A DNA stretch of 7,066 nt from a bacterium (GTDB lineage Bacteria > Bacteroidota > Ignavibacteria > Kapaibacteriales > UBA961), in NCBI GenBank assembly GCA_022844575.1, contig JALHLL010000125.1, positions 2,768 to 9,833 on the forward strand, in the 5' to 3' direction. The notes below the pieces were generated by a model, which saw only the letters and a list, made by a program, of their open reading frames with translations, searched no databases and was not told the origin of the DNA. Both the position numbers and the translations under genes were made by a program. Each line of letters begins with the position of its first letter. Position 1 is the first letter of the stretch. Below, piece after piece: positions 1 through 7,066 of the stretch.

Positions 1-63
1 TGAAACAGTATATTTCATAAAATAAAGAACAGAAAATCTGTAACAGTATTATAGTGTAAGCAT

Positions 64-98
64 AAAAAAAGGCAAACTCATGGTTATGAATTTGCCTT
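64..98 (-). terminator. Intrinsic terminator downstream of ftsH
   Basis: Read on the minus strand, AAGGCAAA pairs with TTTGCCTT (8 bp). Past one mismatch the stem continues with a further TCAT/ATGA pairing around a 4-nt loop, and the stem is followed at once by a run of seven T. It begins 20 nt after the ftsH stop codon. The U-tract is on the minus-strand side only, so it terminates ftsH rather than anything entering from the left. Confidence 0.88.
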
Positions 99-117
99 GA
101 TTCTACGCATTTTTATA

Positions 118-2190
118 TCAATTATTCGTAAGTACCGCCGTTGTACCATTTGTTGTGGGGACAACTTTCGGTGGTCTGGGCGGAAGTTCTTCGCCTTTTA
201 TTATCTTATCGAGTTCTTCACCATCAATCGTTTCACGTACCAATAATACTTTAGAGGTTATGTGAAGCATATCAAGATTGTCTCTCAATAATTGCTCGGC
301 TTTATGCATCGAATCAATAAGTATTTTCCGTACTTCATTATCTATAATTCTTGCAGTTTCTTCGCTATGATCGCGTGGTTGTGCTATCTCCCGGCCGAGA
401 AAAACTTCATCATGTTTATTAGCAAATGTTACGGGGCCTACCGCATCGCTCATACCCCATTCGCATACCATTTTACGGGCAAGTCCGCTCGCTCTTTCCA
501 AATCATTGCCCGCACCGGTTGTTAATTGTTTAAACACAATCATTTCGGCTGCTCTGCCGGCAAGAAGGGTAATAATGCGCGATTCGATATATTCTTTTGA
601 ATATGTATGTGAATCCTCCGTCGGTAGATAACTCGTAACACCTAAGGCACGTCCGCGTGGTATAATCGTTACTTTATGGACAGGATCGCTATAAGGTAAG
701 AACTTACCTGCAAGGGCATGACCCATTTCATGGTATGCCGTTATTTCTTTTTCCTTATCGGATATAACCATGCTTCTACGCTCAACACCCATAAGGATTT
801 TGTCTTTAGCATTTTCAAAATCTTCGTTTTGAACATGATTACTATTTCTCCGCGCAGCATACAGGGCAGCTTCATTAACCAAGTTAGCTAAATCGGCACC
901 GCTCAAACCGGGTGTCCCGCGTGCTATGTTCTCAAGGTTGATATTAGGGTCTAAAGGAACATTCTTTACATGTACTCGTAATATTTGCTCACGACCTTTT
1001 ACATCCGGTCTATCAACAACTACTTGTCTATCGAAACGACCGGGTCTCAAAAGTGCAGGGTCTAATACATCAGGTCTGTTCGTAGCTGCTATCACTATAA
1101 TGCCGCCATTATTTTCAAATCCGTCCATCTCAACAAGAAGTTGATTAAGTGTTTGTTCACGTTCATCATGTCCACCACCCAAACCGGCACCGCGGTGCCG
1201 ACCAACTGCGTCTATCTCATCAATAAAAATTAAACACGGCGCGCTCTTTTTAGCATTGTCGAACAAATCACGTACACGACTTGCCCCGACACCTACAAAC
1301 ATTTCAACAAAATCAGCACCTGATATTGAGAAAAAAGGAACATTCGCTTCACCGGCAACAGCTCTTGCCAAAAGGGTTTTACCAGTGCCCGGAGGGCCTA
1401 ATAACAATACGCCTCTCGGAATTTTACCGCCGAGTCTTTGAAACTTTAACGGTTCGCGTAAAAAGTCTATAATCTCTCTCAGTTCATCTTTTGCTTCTTC
1501 CACTCCTGCAACATCGGCAAATGTTTTTCTGTTAGCTCCATGTTCGTTGACCAAACGAGCCTTCGATTTTCCGAATGAGAATATACCCCTTGATCCACCT
1601 CCGGCTCCACCGTTCGACATTCGACGCATCATAAAAATAAAAAGTCCGAAAACGAGTAGCATTGGCAAGTATATAGTCAAAATTGAGCCGATTGGAGAAT
1701 CAGATTCTTCATAAGTCCATGTAATACCTTTGCTTGCCCATAATTTTTCTGTTTCGGAATCAACAACACCAAGTTTTGTCGTAAACGCTTTTATAGGTGT
1801 TATCTGATTATTCAACATTATGGTTTTTTCTTCCTTTAATGTTCCGTGGAAGGCAAAATCGTTTAATTGCGATTTATAGATTTTAGCGGATTGTATCACA
1901 TTGTCGTTGAGAAAACGAATATAATCCGAGTAAGATACGGCAACTTCTTTTGTTCCGGGAACATTGAAAAGCACATAAAGAATAACTATTCCGGCAACCA
2001 AAGCCAACCATATCATTAATGAGCGAAGCACACGTACAAACGGACCTTCACCGTTATTGTTTCCTGAACTTCCGGTTTGTCGCGGCTGAAAACGATTCTG
2101 ATTATTAGGCGGAACGGGACCGTTAAACATTAGTGTTCCGTCAATTTTTAGTGCAATAGTTTGTAGAAATCTTGTCGAAAACAAATTCAT
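118..2190 (-). CDS. ftsH: ATP-dependent zinc metalloprotease FtsH
   Basis: This is the membrane-anchored AAA+ protease that extracts and degrades misfolded membrane proteins and short-lived cytosolic regulators; in the known family it works as a hexamer on the inner membrane. Numbered from the ATG at 2190 (690 aa), the order is: polar N-terminus; TM helix about 56-76; periplasmic domain about 77-167; TM helix about 168-188; Gly-rich linker; Walker A GPPGTGKT 265-272; pore-loop FVG about 298-300; Walker B LIFIDE 320-325; second region of homology with RPGRFDR near 382-388; zinc site HEMGH 487-491, with Asp563 in GNDLERA as the likely third ligand. Length and motifs are normal for the family. 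A TTG lies directly before the ATG, but the ATG is preferred because GAGG sits 7 nt upstream. The ~22 residues before the second Met-Phe-Asn are not typical, so a start there is possible. It has its own terminator and probably its own promoter, so it looks monocistronic. Confidence 0.97.
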   Translation of the reverse strand: MNLFSTRFLQTIALKIDGTLMFNGPVPPNNQNRFQPRQTGSSGNNNGEGPFVRVLRSLMIWLALVAGIVILYVLFNVPGTKEVAVSYSDYIRFLNDNVIQSAKIYKSQLNDFAFHGTLKEEKTIMLNNQITPIKAFTTKLGVVDSETEKLWASKGITWTYEESDSPIGSILTIYLPMLLVFGLFIFMMRRMSNGGAGGGSRGIFSFGKSKARLVNEHGANRKTFADVAGVEEAKDELREIIDFLREPLKFQRLGGKIPRGVLLLGPPGTGKTLLARAVAGEANVPFFSISGADFVEMFVGVGASRVRDLFDNAKKSAPCLIFIDEIDAVGRHRGAGLGGGHDEREQTLNQLLVEMDGFENNGGIIVIAATNRPDVLDPALLRPGRFDRQVVVDRPDVKGREQILRVHVKNVPLDPNINLENIARGTPGLSGADLANLVNEAALYAARRNSNHVQNEDFENAKDKILMGVERRSMVISDKEKEITAYHEMGHALAGKFLPYSDPVHKVTIIPRGRALGVTSYLPTEDSHTYSKEYIESRIITLLAGRAAEMIVFKQLTTGAGNDLERASGLARKMVCEWGMSDAVGPVTFANKHDEVFLGREIAQPRDHSEETARIIDNEVRKILIDSMHKAEQLLRDNLDMLHITSKVLLVRETIDGEELDKIIKGEELPPRPPKVVPTTNGTTAVLTNN

Positions 2191-2197
2191 CAAATAA

Positions 2198-2201
2198 CCT
2201 C
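2198..2201 (-). promoter_or_regulatory. Ribosome binding site of ftsH
   Basis: GAGG on the minus strand lies 7 nt before the ATG at 2190. This decides for that ATG over the adjacent in-frame TTG at 2193, which would leave only 4 nt of spacing. Confidence 0.55.
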
Positions 2202-2246
2202 ATTGATTAGCAAATCACGTAACGGTGGGATTGTTACTCATCATTA

Positions 2247-2277
2247 CAAAAGTATGACGTATGATACGGTAAAGAAA
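2247..2277 (-). promoter_or_regulatory. Candidate Bacteroidota-type promoter of ftsH
   Basis: On the minus strand TACTTTTG (2254-2247) matches the Bacteroidota -7 consensus TAnnTTTG exactly. Nineteen nt upstream is TTTC (2277-2274), one base from the -33 consensus TTTG. Transcription would start near 2240, giving a leader of about 50 nt to the ftsH ATG. The match was found by eye in an AT-rich spacer, so chance cannot be excluded, but both boxes and the spacing fit. Confidence 0.38.
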
Positions 2278-2397
2278 TTGCCTATTGTTATTAAAGATGA
2301 AACAAACCGTATCACGGTATCACTTGTAAGGAAAACATATACTTATGAAGGAAAGAAAAACGGTTCAGCCATTGCAGTTTTCGAAATCGTAGTATAG
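2254..2397 (+). CDS. Possible 47-aa ORF, unknown function
   Basis: This small open frame begins at ATG 2254 and ends at TAG 2395-2397. An in-frame TTG at 2203 would lengthen it to 64 aa. I do not recognise the product. The residues alternate in a beta-strand-like way (NRITVSLVRKTYTYEG, then AIAVFEIVV at the end), and this reads more like real protein than the opposite-strand frame over the same bases. Against it: no Shine-Dalgarno is visible before either start, it overlaps the candidate ftsH promoter, and its last 86 bases overlap the 3' end of the convergent gene at 2312-4099. It could be a real tiny gene, the surviving 3' end of a lost plus-strand gene, or chance. Confidence 0.22.
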   Translation: MTYDTVKKLPIVIKDETNRITVSLVRKTYTYEGKKNGSAIAVFEIVV

Positions 2398-4099
2398 GCG
2401 TTTCTGAATCTTGATTAAAGTCAGTTTTCATATCACTTAATCTTAATAATGAATTTGATACCTTTTCCGGTAAAAAATCCTTGTACCTTCTTTTGCTAAT
2501 AGATTCATCGACGAAATATATTTCTATGTTATGCGATGAATCAATGTGTTCATTTGTTCCCAAAAGAAGTTTTATACGCGTGTTTTGTGTCGTAAACTCA
2601 TTACCTTCATAATCTCTTAAAACAAGTTTGCATATCAGCTCAGCACCTGTTTTCCGGATATTTAATTCGTTGATATTTATATCTGTATATTCAGCCAGTT
2701 CATTTGTTCCGCTTATTTCCTTTACAAGTATAGAATTCTGCTCCAAACGAATTTTCCACGATTGCAATCCGGCTTCACTTACGGCATTATGCTTGAAGCG
2801 AATTGTCGAAGGGTATATTAAGTTCAGAGTATCAATGAAGGTTGTTGATTTAATTTTCTCGGTTTTATTTTCTGTAATAAGAGATTTCTTTAACATGAAT
2901 TTCGGAATAGAATCAAATCTACTTTTTTCTGATGACCATATTGTACATTGAGCGATATCGTGTATTTCCATCAAGGAAACATCCTCCGTCATTTCATGTG
3001 CAGCATTATTATTCTCATCATAAAAAGTTGCCCGTATCTGACCCGTAAGTACAGGAATCTTTTTAGGAACAATATGTTTGTAGATGTTATGTTGATATGT
3101 GCGCTTAATGGAAGCATTTTCTATTACGATATCCTTTACAGAATCAACGGTTCTCTCTATGAAGGTAACTGTATCGCGACTTAGTACCGTACCGAGAACA
3201 AGTATCGTATCGCTTTTCGTAACAACACTATCGTAAAATTGCCGGCGTATGTTTTTCCTGAATACATACTCGATTCCCAAACTTGCATTTAGTGTAGTTG
3301 GTAGTATGGTATTTGAAAGGATAGGGGATTGGAGCATTGTACGAAAACTGATTGACGGGTTTAGTGTCAATGTTCGGGTACTATTAATAGGTAAGAAATA
3401 CCGTGCAAAAAACCCAAGAGCTAACCACGAATCGAAACTTTCACGCGTAGGTAGCTCTTCAAATTCATCGGAAAGTTGGCTCCCTTTCAATTCCGTTGGT
3501 TGTATTATTTCTTGTGAGTGTAGTGAATACGAATAGATGGGTATGTAATACGGTACCTCTATTCCGGCATAGAACGATTGAAATACCTTTGCTGAAAATG
3601 CCGGTATTAAAGTTATACCACTCAGGTATGAATCAGTCGTATGTTGTATGATTCCCACGACAGGTCTGCCATTAATTGCAAAGGTAGATGATTCATTACC
3701 CTTTGCAGAAAAATTAGTGATACCGAATGAAGTGCCTAATGATAAACGAAAACGTTCATTGAGTTCAGTGCTTATACCCAATTGAAAAAACTGTTCAATT
3801 GGTGGACTTGATGTAGAGTTAGTGACATTTGTAAGGATTTGGGCATTGGAGAGTCTGTTGATCACAATATTTTGTGTCCAAAAAGCAAAACCCGCATTAG
3901 CAGATAATGAGATATTTCCAATCTGTGCAATGACTTCATGCCTACTTTGAAAAAAAAACGCAAAGCAACAAAGTAAAATTGTGAGTGTGGATATATGAGT
4001 CGGCTTTTTAGACCTTAGTAGCAACATTTCAATGGTATGAGTCTCTTCGTTACGATGATACAAGCGAAAATTAAAGAAACTGTATCGTTTTTCATTCAT
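2312..4099 (-). CDS. Exported beta-barrel-like protein of unknown function
   Basis: I do not recognise this 595-aa protein by name. A hydrophobic stretch at about 37-50 (TLTILLCCFAFFF) followed by EVIAQ looks like a signal peptide with cleavage near residue 59. Residues about 60-282 are rich in alternating polar and aromatic residues with repeated Gly/Ser turns, as in outer-membrane beta-barrels. Residues about 290-595 are mixed beta-like sequence with one Cys near 385 and another near 490, probably periplasmic. The start is uncertain: the ATG at 4099 has GAAGGA just upstream but puts 24 polar residues before the signal peptide, whereas Met25 (ATG at 4027) gives a normal N-region (MLLLRSKKP). 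From memory, the layout resembles large OmpA-type envelope proteins of Ignavibacteria/Kapabacteria, but no OmpA peptidoglycan-binding motif (NxxLSxxRA) is visible. The last 30 residues look atypical, so the 3' end may be truncated. It is divergent from the pseudogene at 4218. Confidence 0.72.
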   Translation of the reverse strand: MNEKRYSFFNFRLYHRNEETHTIEMLLLRSKKPTHISTLTILLCCFAFFFQSRHEVIAQIGNISLSANAGFAFWTQNIVINRLSNAQILTNVTNSTSSPPIEQFFQLGISTELNERFRLSLGTSFGITNFSAKGNESSTFAINGRPVVGIIQHTTDSYLSGITLIPAFSAKVFQSFYAGIEVPYYIPIYSYSLHSQEIIQPTELKGSQLSDEFEELPTRESFDSWLALGFFARYFLPINSTRTLTLNPSISFRTMLQSPILSNTILPTTLNASLGIEYVFRKNIRRQFYDSVVTKSDTILVLGTVLSRDTVTFIERTVDSVKDIVIENASIKRTYQHNIYKHIVPKKIPVLTGQIRATFYDENNNAAHEMTEDVSLMEIHDIAQCTIWSSEKSRFDSIPKFMLKKSLITENKTEKIKSTTFIDTLNLIYPSTIRFKHNAVSEAGLQSWKIRLEQNSILVKEISGTNELAEYTDININELNIRKTGAELICKLVLRDYEGNEFTTQNTRIKLLLGTNEHIDSSHNIEIYFVDESISKRRYKDFLPEKVSNSLLRLSDMKTDFNQDSETPILRFRKLQWLNRFSFLHKYMFSLQVIP

Positions 4100-4217
4100 T
4101 TTCCTTCTTCAAATTTATGAAAAATGAGAATTTCGTCATTTTTCTTATTTTTTTCTTATAATGTGACTGCCTCCAATTATGCAAATTCGTAGAAACTGAT
4201 ACGAACAGAACATTGTT

Positions 4218-5077
4218 ATGAAAAGAATCGGTTACCCACTTTTATACGTTTTCTTGCCTCTCGTAATCTTCGCACCTGTAGCGAAGGGGCAAAGCGGTAT
4301 ATCGAAGATATGGACTAAGGGATTACAGAAAGGAGGTTTTCCGCGAATAGCTATCGCTCCCAATCACGTATTTTTTATGGATTATTAGCAACAGGGGGGC
4401 TATAAGGTCAAGTTTATAGGGGCAATACGCTTGATGAGAGCATAACTATTGTTGAGTTACCAATAATTGAATTCCCTTCCTCTCACCTGAACAATATTCA
4501 AACAATCGTTAGCAATGCACAAAGTGAACCGATTGTAGGCATTCAACGAAACAAAGCCGATGATCCCTTACTGTACCGCTTTGATAATGAAAGTAAACGC
4601 AAATAATGGAATGATGTTTCTTCATTCAAGTGGCTCGGCTGATAGGAAAGGCGAAATCGGTATCTATGTATCGAAGAATGGCAGAGATTGGACAATGTTC
4701 AATAATGGGCTTGAAGGAGCCGATTCTCACAAGCGCAGGGTTCGTTAGCGGTGGATGGTAATATGGTGTTTATGGCTACACCTGACGGAACAATATGGTA
4801 TTATAATGCCGATACGACAAATACCACCAGTTACGTACACGAAACGGTTGTTCCTAAATCGGGCTTTGAGAAAGACGGAAACAAAATAGTTTTTAAGCAG
4901 TGAATAAATGATGAGACATTTTCCAAATACAATTTATTAGGGCAAGTATGGCAATTCGATGCGGTGGATAGTAACGGTAATTCTGAAATAGATATTAGTA
5001 CTTTACCATTAGGGTGTTTTACGTTATTGGGTAATAAGCAAGGTACATACTTTTCTTTTATAATAATTGAACTGTAA
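4218..5077 (+). pseudogene. Decayed secreted BNR/Asp-box protein with T9SS sorting tail
   Basis: The remains of one gene are spread over two frames. From ATG 4218 the sequence gives a clear signal peptide (MKRIGYPLLYVFLPLVIFAP, then VAKGQ) and continues to FPRIAIAPNHVFFMDY, where an in-frame TAG (4386) stops it. A second frame carries GQVYRGNTLDESITIVELP and on to TAA 4604. The first frame then resumes with GIYVSKNGRDWTMFNNG, containing an Asp-box-like SKNGRDW (4671-4691). A further shift near 4720-4735 leads to DGNMVFMATPDGTIWYY, then TGA 4901. The same frame continues to TAA 5075 with YNLLGQVW, DISTLPLGCF and a final FSFIIIEL, the pattern of a type A type IX secretion sorting domain. At least three frame changes and three internal stops are needed. 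The intact protein, about 285 aa, would have been exported and passed through the outer membrane by type IX secretion. Its binding or enzymatic role is unknown. Confidence 0.85.
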
Positions 5078-5081
5078 TAGC

Positions 5082-5501
5082 TTAGGAATTTTCCTTTATC
5101 TCAACAAATTTCGGCTCCCATGATAAGCCCTCGCAAGGAATATGGTCTGCTGAAACATGCTCATCAAGTGGGCGACATAGTTGTCCGGAACTTTCAAAGT
5201 GTTTACAACTGCCGCACAAAGTTGTTTCTTCCATTACTTCAACCCTAGCGCTGAAATGTTCCCATTGCCTGTAAGCCGGATAAAAGGAAGTAAACATAAC
5301 AATTGAAAAAAGCAGAAGCCAGTGATCATACAGTTCAAGCAATTGCACTGCAGCCCAAGTAATGAGCGTAAGTAGAAATAAACGTATTAAAGCTCCGAAT
5401 ACAATCGTTCCTGTGGTGATATGCGGTATTCGATTATAATTATTATCCTCGCCCTGTTTTGTGTAGCGGACGAGGATAATATCCATTAAACGATCAATCA
5501 T
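5082..5501 (-). CDS. Small two-TM membrane protein with four-Cys tail
   Basis: This is a 139-aa protein I cannot name. A short polar N-terminus is followed by two hydrophobic helices at about 31-53 and 60-75, then a soluble C-terminal tail. The tail carries four cysteines in the order CGSC (96, 99), LC (109) and IPC (123), i.e. CxxC-x9-C-x13-C, with a nearby GLSWEP. Such spacing suits a small zinc or iron knob, or redox-active cysteines; which one cannot be told from sequence. The helices close together imply a hairpin with both ends on the same side. Its ATG overlaps the last 8 nt of the metalloprotease frame (ATGATTGA), so it is probably translationally coupled and co-transcribed; no strong Shine-Dalgarno is visible. 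It ends 4 nt from the convergent pseudogene. Confidence 0.8.
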   Translation of the reverse strand: MIDRLMDIILVRYTKQGEDNNYNRIPHITTGTIVFGALIRLFLLTLITWAAVQLLELYDHWLLLFSIVMFTSFYPAYRQWEHFSARVEVMEETTLCGSCKHFESSGQLCRPLDEHVSADHIPCEGLSWEPKFVEIKENS

Positions 5502-7066
5502 TCTGTTTTTCTTTATCTTTTTTAGTATCTAATGCACTTGTAAATTGTGCAAGCATATCTTCATAATGTGCTTTCGATATTCCTGACAACTTCTTATTTG
5601 TCGAGTTCTTTTTCAGAATATCCCGTAAAGTTGAGCAATCAAGACGAGCGAGAGCGATTGCATCACGGTTTACCATGCTTTTCGTTTCGAGCATAGCGGT
5701 AATAATATCAGCGTATGTTCTCTGCACATCTCTTTTATAACTGCTCGGCTCGATATTCTTCATCAATTCTTCCCAAACTGCATTTCTTACACTTTCGAAT
5801 AATTCTTGTTGAGTAAATGGCTGCGTTCCTGTAACGGTTTTCATTTCATTGTCACGTACTCTTGCAAGAACAGTCGGATTGTAGATACGATACAAAGGTG
5901 AAGTAGTTACATTTCTTATTGCATCGTGAATGCCGAAATCCAAACGATCTCTTCTGCTATCCTCGCCATCAGATAATCTATTTATTCCGAGATTGTTTAG
6001 TAAAACCGGGGAAAAAGTAAGTGCATCCGTAACCAAATAATTTTTAATAAGAAACTCTAAAGCAGTTCTCTGTTCCTGTGGAGGTACTGGAGTAAAAGGT
6101 ACAGTCTGATTATTATCACCTGCGTGGTTACGATGTGTATATAATCCGCCAATATACTTTGCAACAATTGTTGCCCCTTGGTTGTATTGACCTAAGGCAC
6201 GGCTGAACATCACACGCACACGATTAAAATTCTCTCCCTTTTTAATAGCTTTTTCAGGTAAGGATGCAAATATTTCCTTAGCCATATTGATACGTTCCGC
6301 GTAGTATTCAATAGGATTACTACCATAATCAAACAAATTACAGAGGGGGTCAACACCGGACACCGAATTACCGAAACAATCCTCATCAGTACCGTAACGT
6401 AGTTCGGGTCGGGTATTTTTTGAGGCGATGGCAAGCAACATTTCTTCTTCAGATGAGTATTCTTTTTTCTCGAATGGTTTATATGCGTATTCTATTACCC
6501 AATAATCATAAGGCCCTAATTCCGTATGATAAAATTCTCCTTGCGGCATTGCTTTAGGAGACAGGTTGACAGGTTGATAGTCCATTACGCTTCCCGAAAG
6601 TCCTTTTCGGCGCGTTGTATTGCTATCATGCAATTCTGCTACCGTATTGATTGAACTTGCTTTAAAATTGTGCCTTAATCCGAGTGTATGACCAACCTCA
6701 TGGGCGACAAGTGATATTACATATTCTTTTATATATCGTTGTTTCAATTCCGGCTAATCGGTCAAGCCCCTCATAAAAAGTACATCCTGACCAAACGCCA
6801 TATCCGTTACAGCATAATCGCTATAGTGACATTCTTTTTCATCGTGGTTATGTGATACGCCGGGATCAATAACAAAATCATAGGAACGACTCATTGAACG
6901 GATAAAATCGGCGCTGATACGAATATCGGCGTCGTAAATCTCACCGGTAAATGGATTGGCTCGGCTCGGACCTACTGCATAACCGCCACCGGGTTGAACA
7001 ATCCACCTAATTGTATTATATCGTATATCGGCCGGATCCCAATCAGCAGAATCTGGCATTTGTTTT
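5494..7066 (-). pseudogene. Met-zincin zinc metalloprotease, partial, cut by in-frame TAG
   Basis: This is the C-terminal part of a secreted zinc-dependent metalloprotease of the Met-zincin (DUF4953) group; the 5' part lies beyond 7066. One frame runs from the edge through SADWDPADIRYNTIRWIV, the conserved block upstream of the active site. It is broken by a single TAG at 6756-6754 and goes on in the same frame to PELKQRYIKEYVISLVAHEV. The zinc motif HEVGHTLGLRH is at 6702-6670 (HExxHxxGxxH), followed by GSVMDYQP as the Met-turn and GPYDYWVIEYAY. The block with DEDCFG, GVDPLCN and FDYGSNPIEYYAERI also fits the family. The C-terminus is a charged helical region ending KDKEKQND. All active-site residues are kept and no frameshift is seen. 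The ATG at 7059 is an internal Met, since the frame is open to the edge, and the TTG at 6747 lacks a convincing ribosome site. It may be a recent nonsense pseudogene, a sequencing error or a readthrough gene. Confidence 0.85.

Noticed and set aside
29..41. Small inverted repeat ACAGA-AAA-TCTGT near the left edge
   Set aside because: A 5-bp stem with a 3-nt loop in AT-rich DNA is expected by chance, and no T-run follows it.
292..1472. Several open frames of 60-77 codons on the plus strand across ftsH
   Set aside because: They lie antisense to strongly conserved ftsH codons, have no ribosome sites and give no sensible protein; they are shadows of ftsH.
2628..3536. Plus-strand open frames of 78-107 codons opposite the exported-protein gene
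   Set aside because: They are cysteine- and isoleucine-rich shadows of the opposite gene, without start signals. The minus frame has the signal peptide and barrel pattern.
4157..4162. TATAAT on the plus strand as promoter for the pseudogene
   Set aside because: No -35-like hexamer lies at 16-19 nt, and the form expected for this group is TAnnTTTG; in an AT-rich spacer it is likely chance.
4560..4748. Independent 62-aa gene on the plus strand
   Set aside because: Its codons continue the Asp-box protein remnants on both sides in the other frame; it is the middle piece of the pseudogene, not a separate gene.
6210..6434. 74-codon minus-strand frame inside the metalloprotease gene
   Set aside because: It overlaps the conserved metalloprotease frame on the same strand and reads as out-of-frame sequence.
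6745..6747. TTG start giving a separate 417-aa protease gene
   Set aside because: The frame is continuous with conserved upstream sequence across only one TAG, and no convincing ribosome site precedes the TTG. It would also make a protease lacking its upstream domain.

Overview
The window looks like a piece of a moderately AT-rich genome from the Bacteroidota/Chlorobiota side of the bacterial tree (Ignavibacteria or Kapabacteria-like is my best guess, not proven). The evidence is a decayed gene whose last codons still read as a type IX secretion (type A) sorting domain, a Met-zincin-type secreted metalloprotease, and a promoter-like TTTC-N19-TACTTTTG element ahead of ftsH that fits the Bacteroidota consensus (TTTG / TAnnTTTG).

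Layout from left to right. Positions 64-98 hold a clear intrinsic terminator for ftsH. ftsH (118-2190, minus) is complete, with all catalytic motifs. Positions 2191-2311 are a short spacer with the likely ftsH promoter and a possible tiny plus-strand ORF. Positions 2312-4099 (minus) encode an unrecognised exported protein: a signal peptide, a beta-barrel-like N-terminal half and a long periplasmic-looking C-terminal half whose 3' end may be truncated. Positions 4218-5077 (plus) are a pseudogene of a secreted Asp-box/BNR-type protein with stops and frame changes. Positions 5082-5501 (minus) encode a small two-helix membrane protein with a four-cysteine tail. It overlaps by 8 nt the end of the metalloprotease frame (5494-7066, minus). 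That frame runs off the right edge and is cut by a single in-frame TAG just before the zinc-binding HEVGH motif.

The metalloprotease and the four-cysteine membrane protein form one transcription unit; the others look independently transcribed. Two neighbouring genes for exported proteins are disrupted while ftsH is intact, so either the region is losing accessory secreted functions or the assembly has local errors. I found no RNA gene, CRISPR array or insertion sequence, and no gene-free stretch longer than about 300 bases. I see no convincing new defence or mobile system; the points most worth checking are the in-frame TAG, the decayed secretion substrate and the odd 3' end near 2312-2400.
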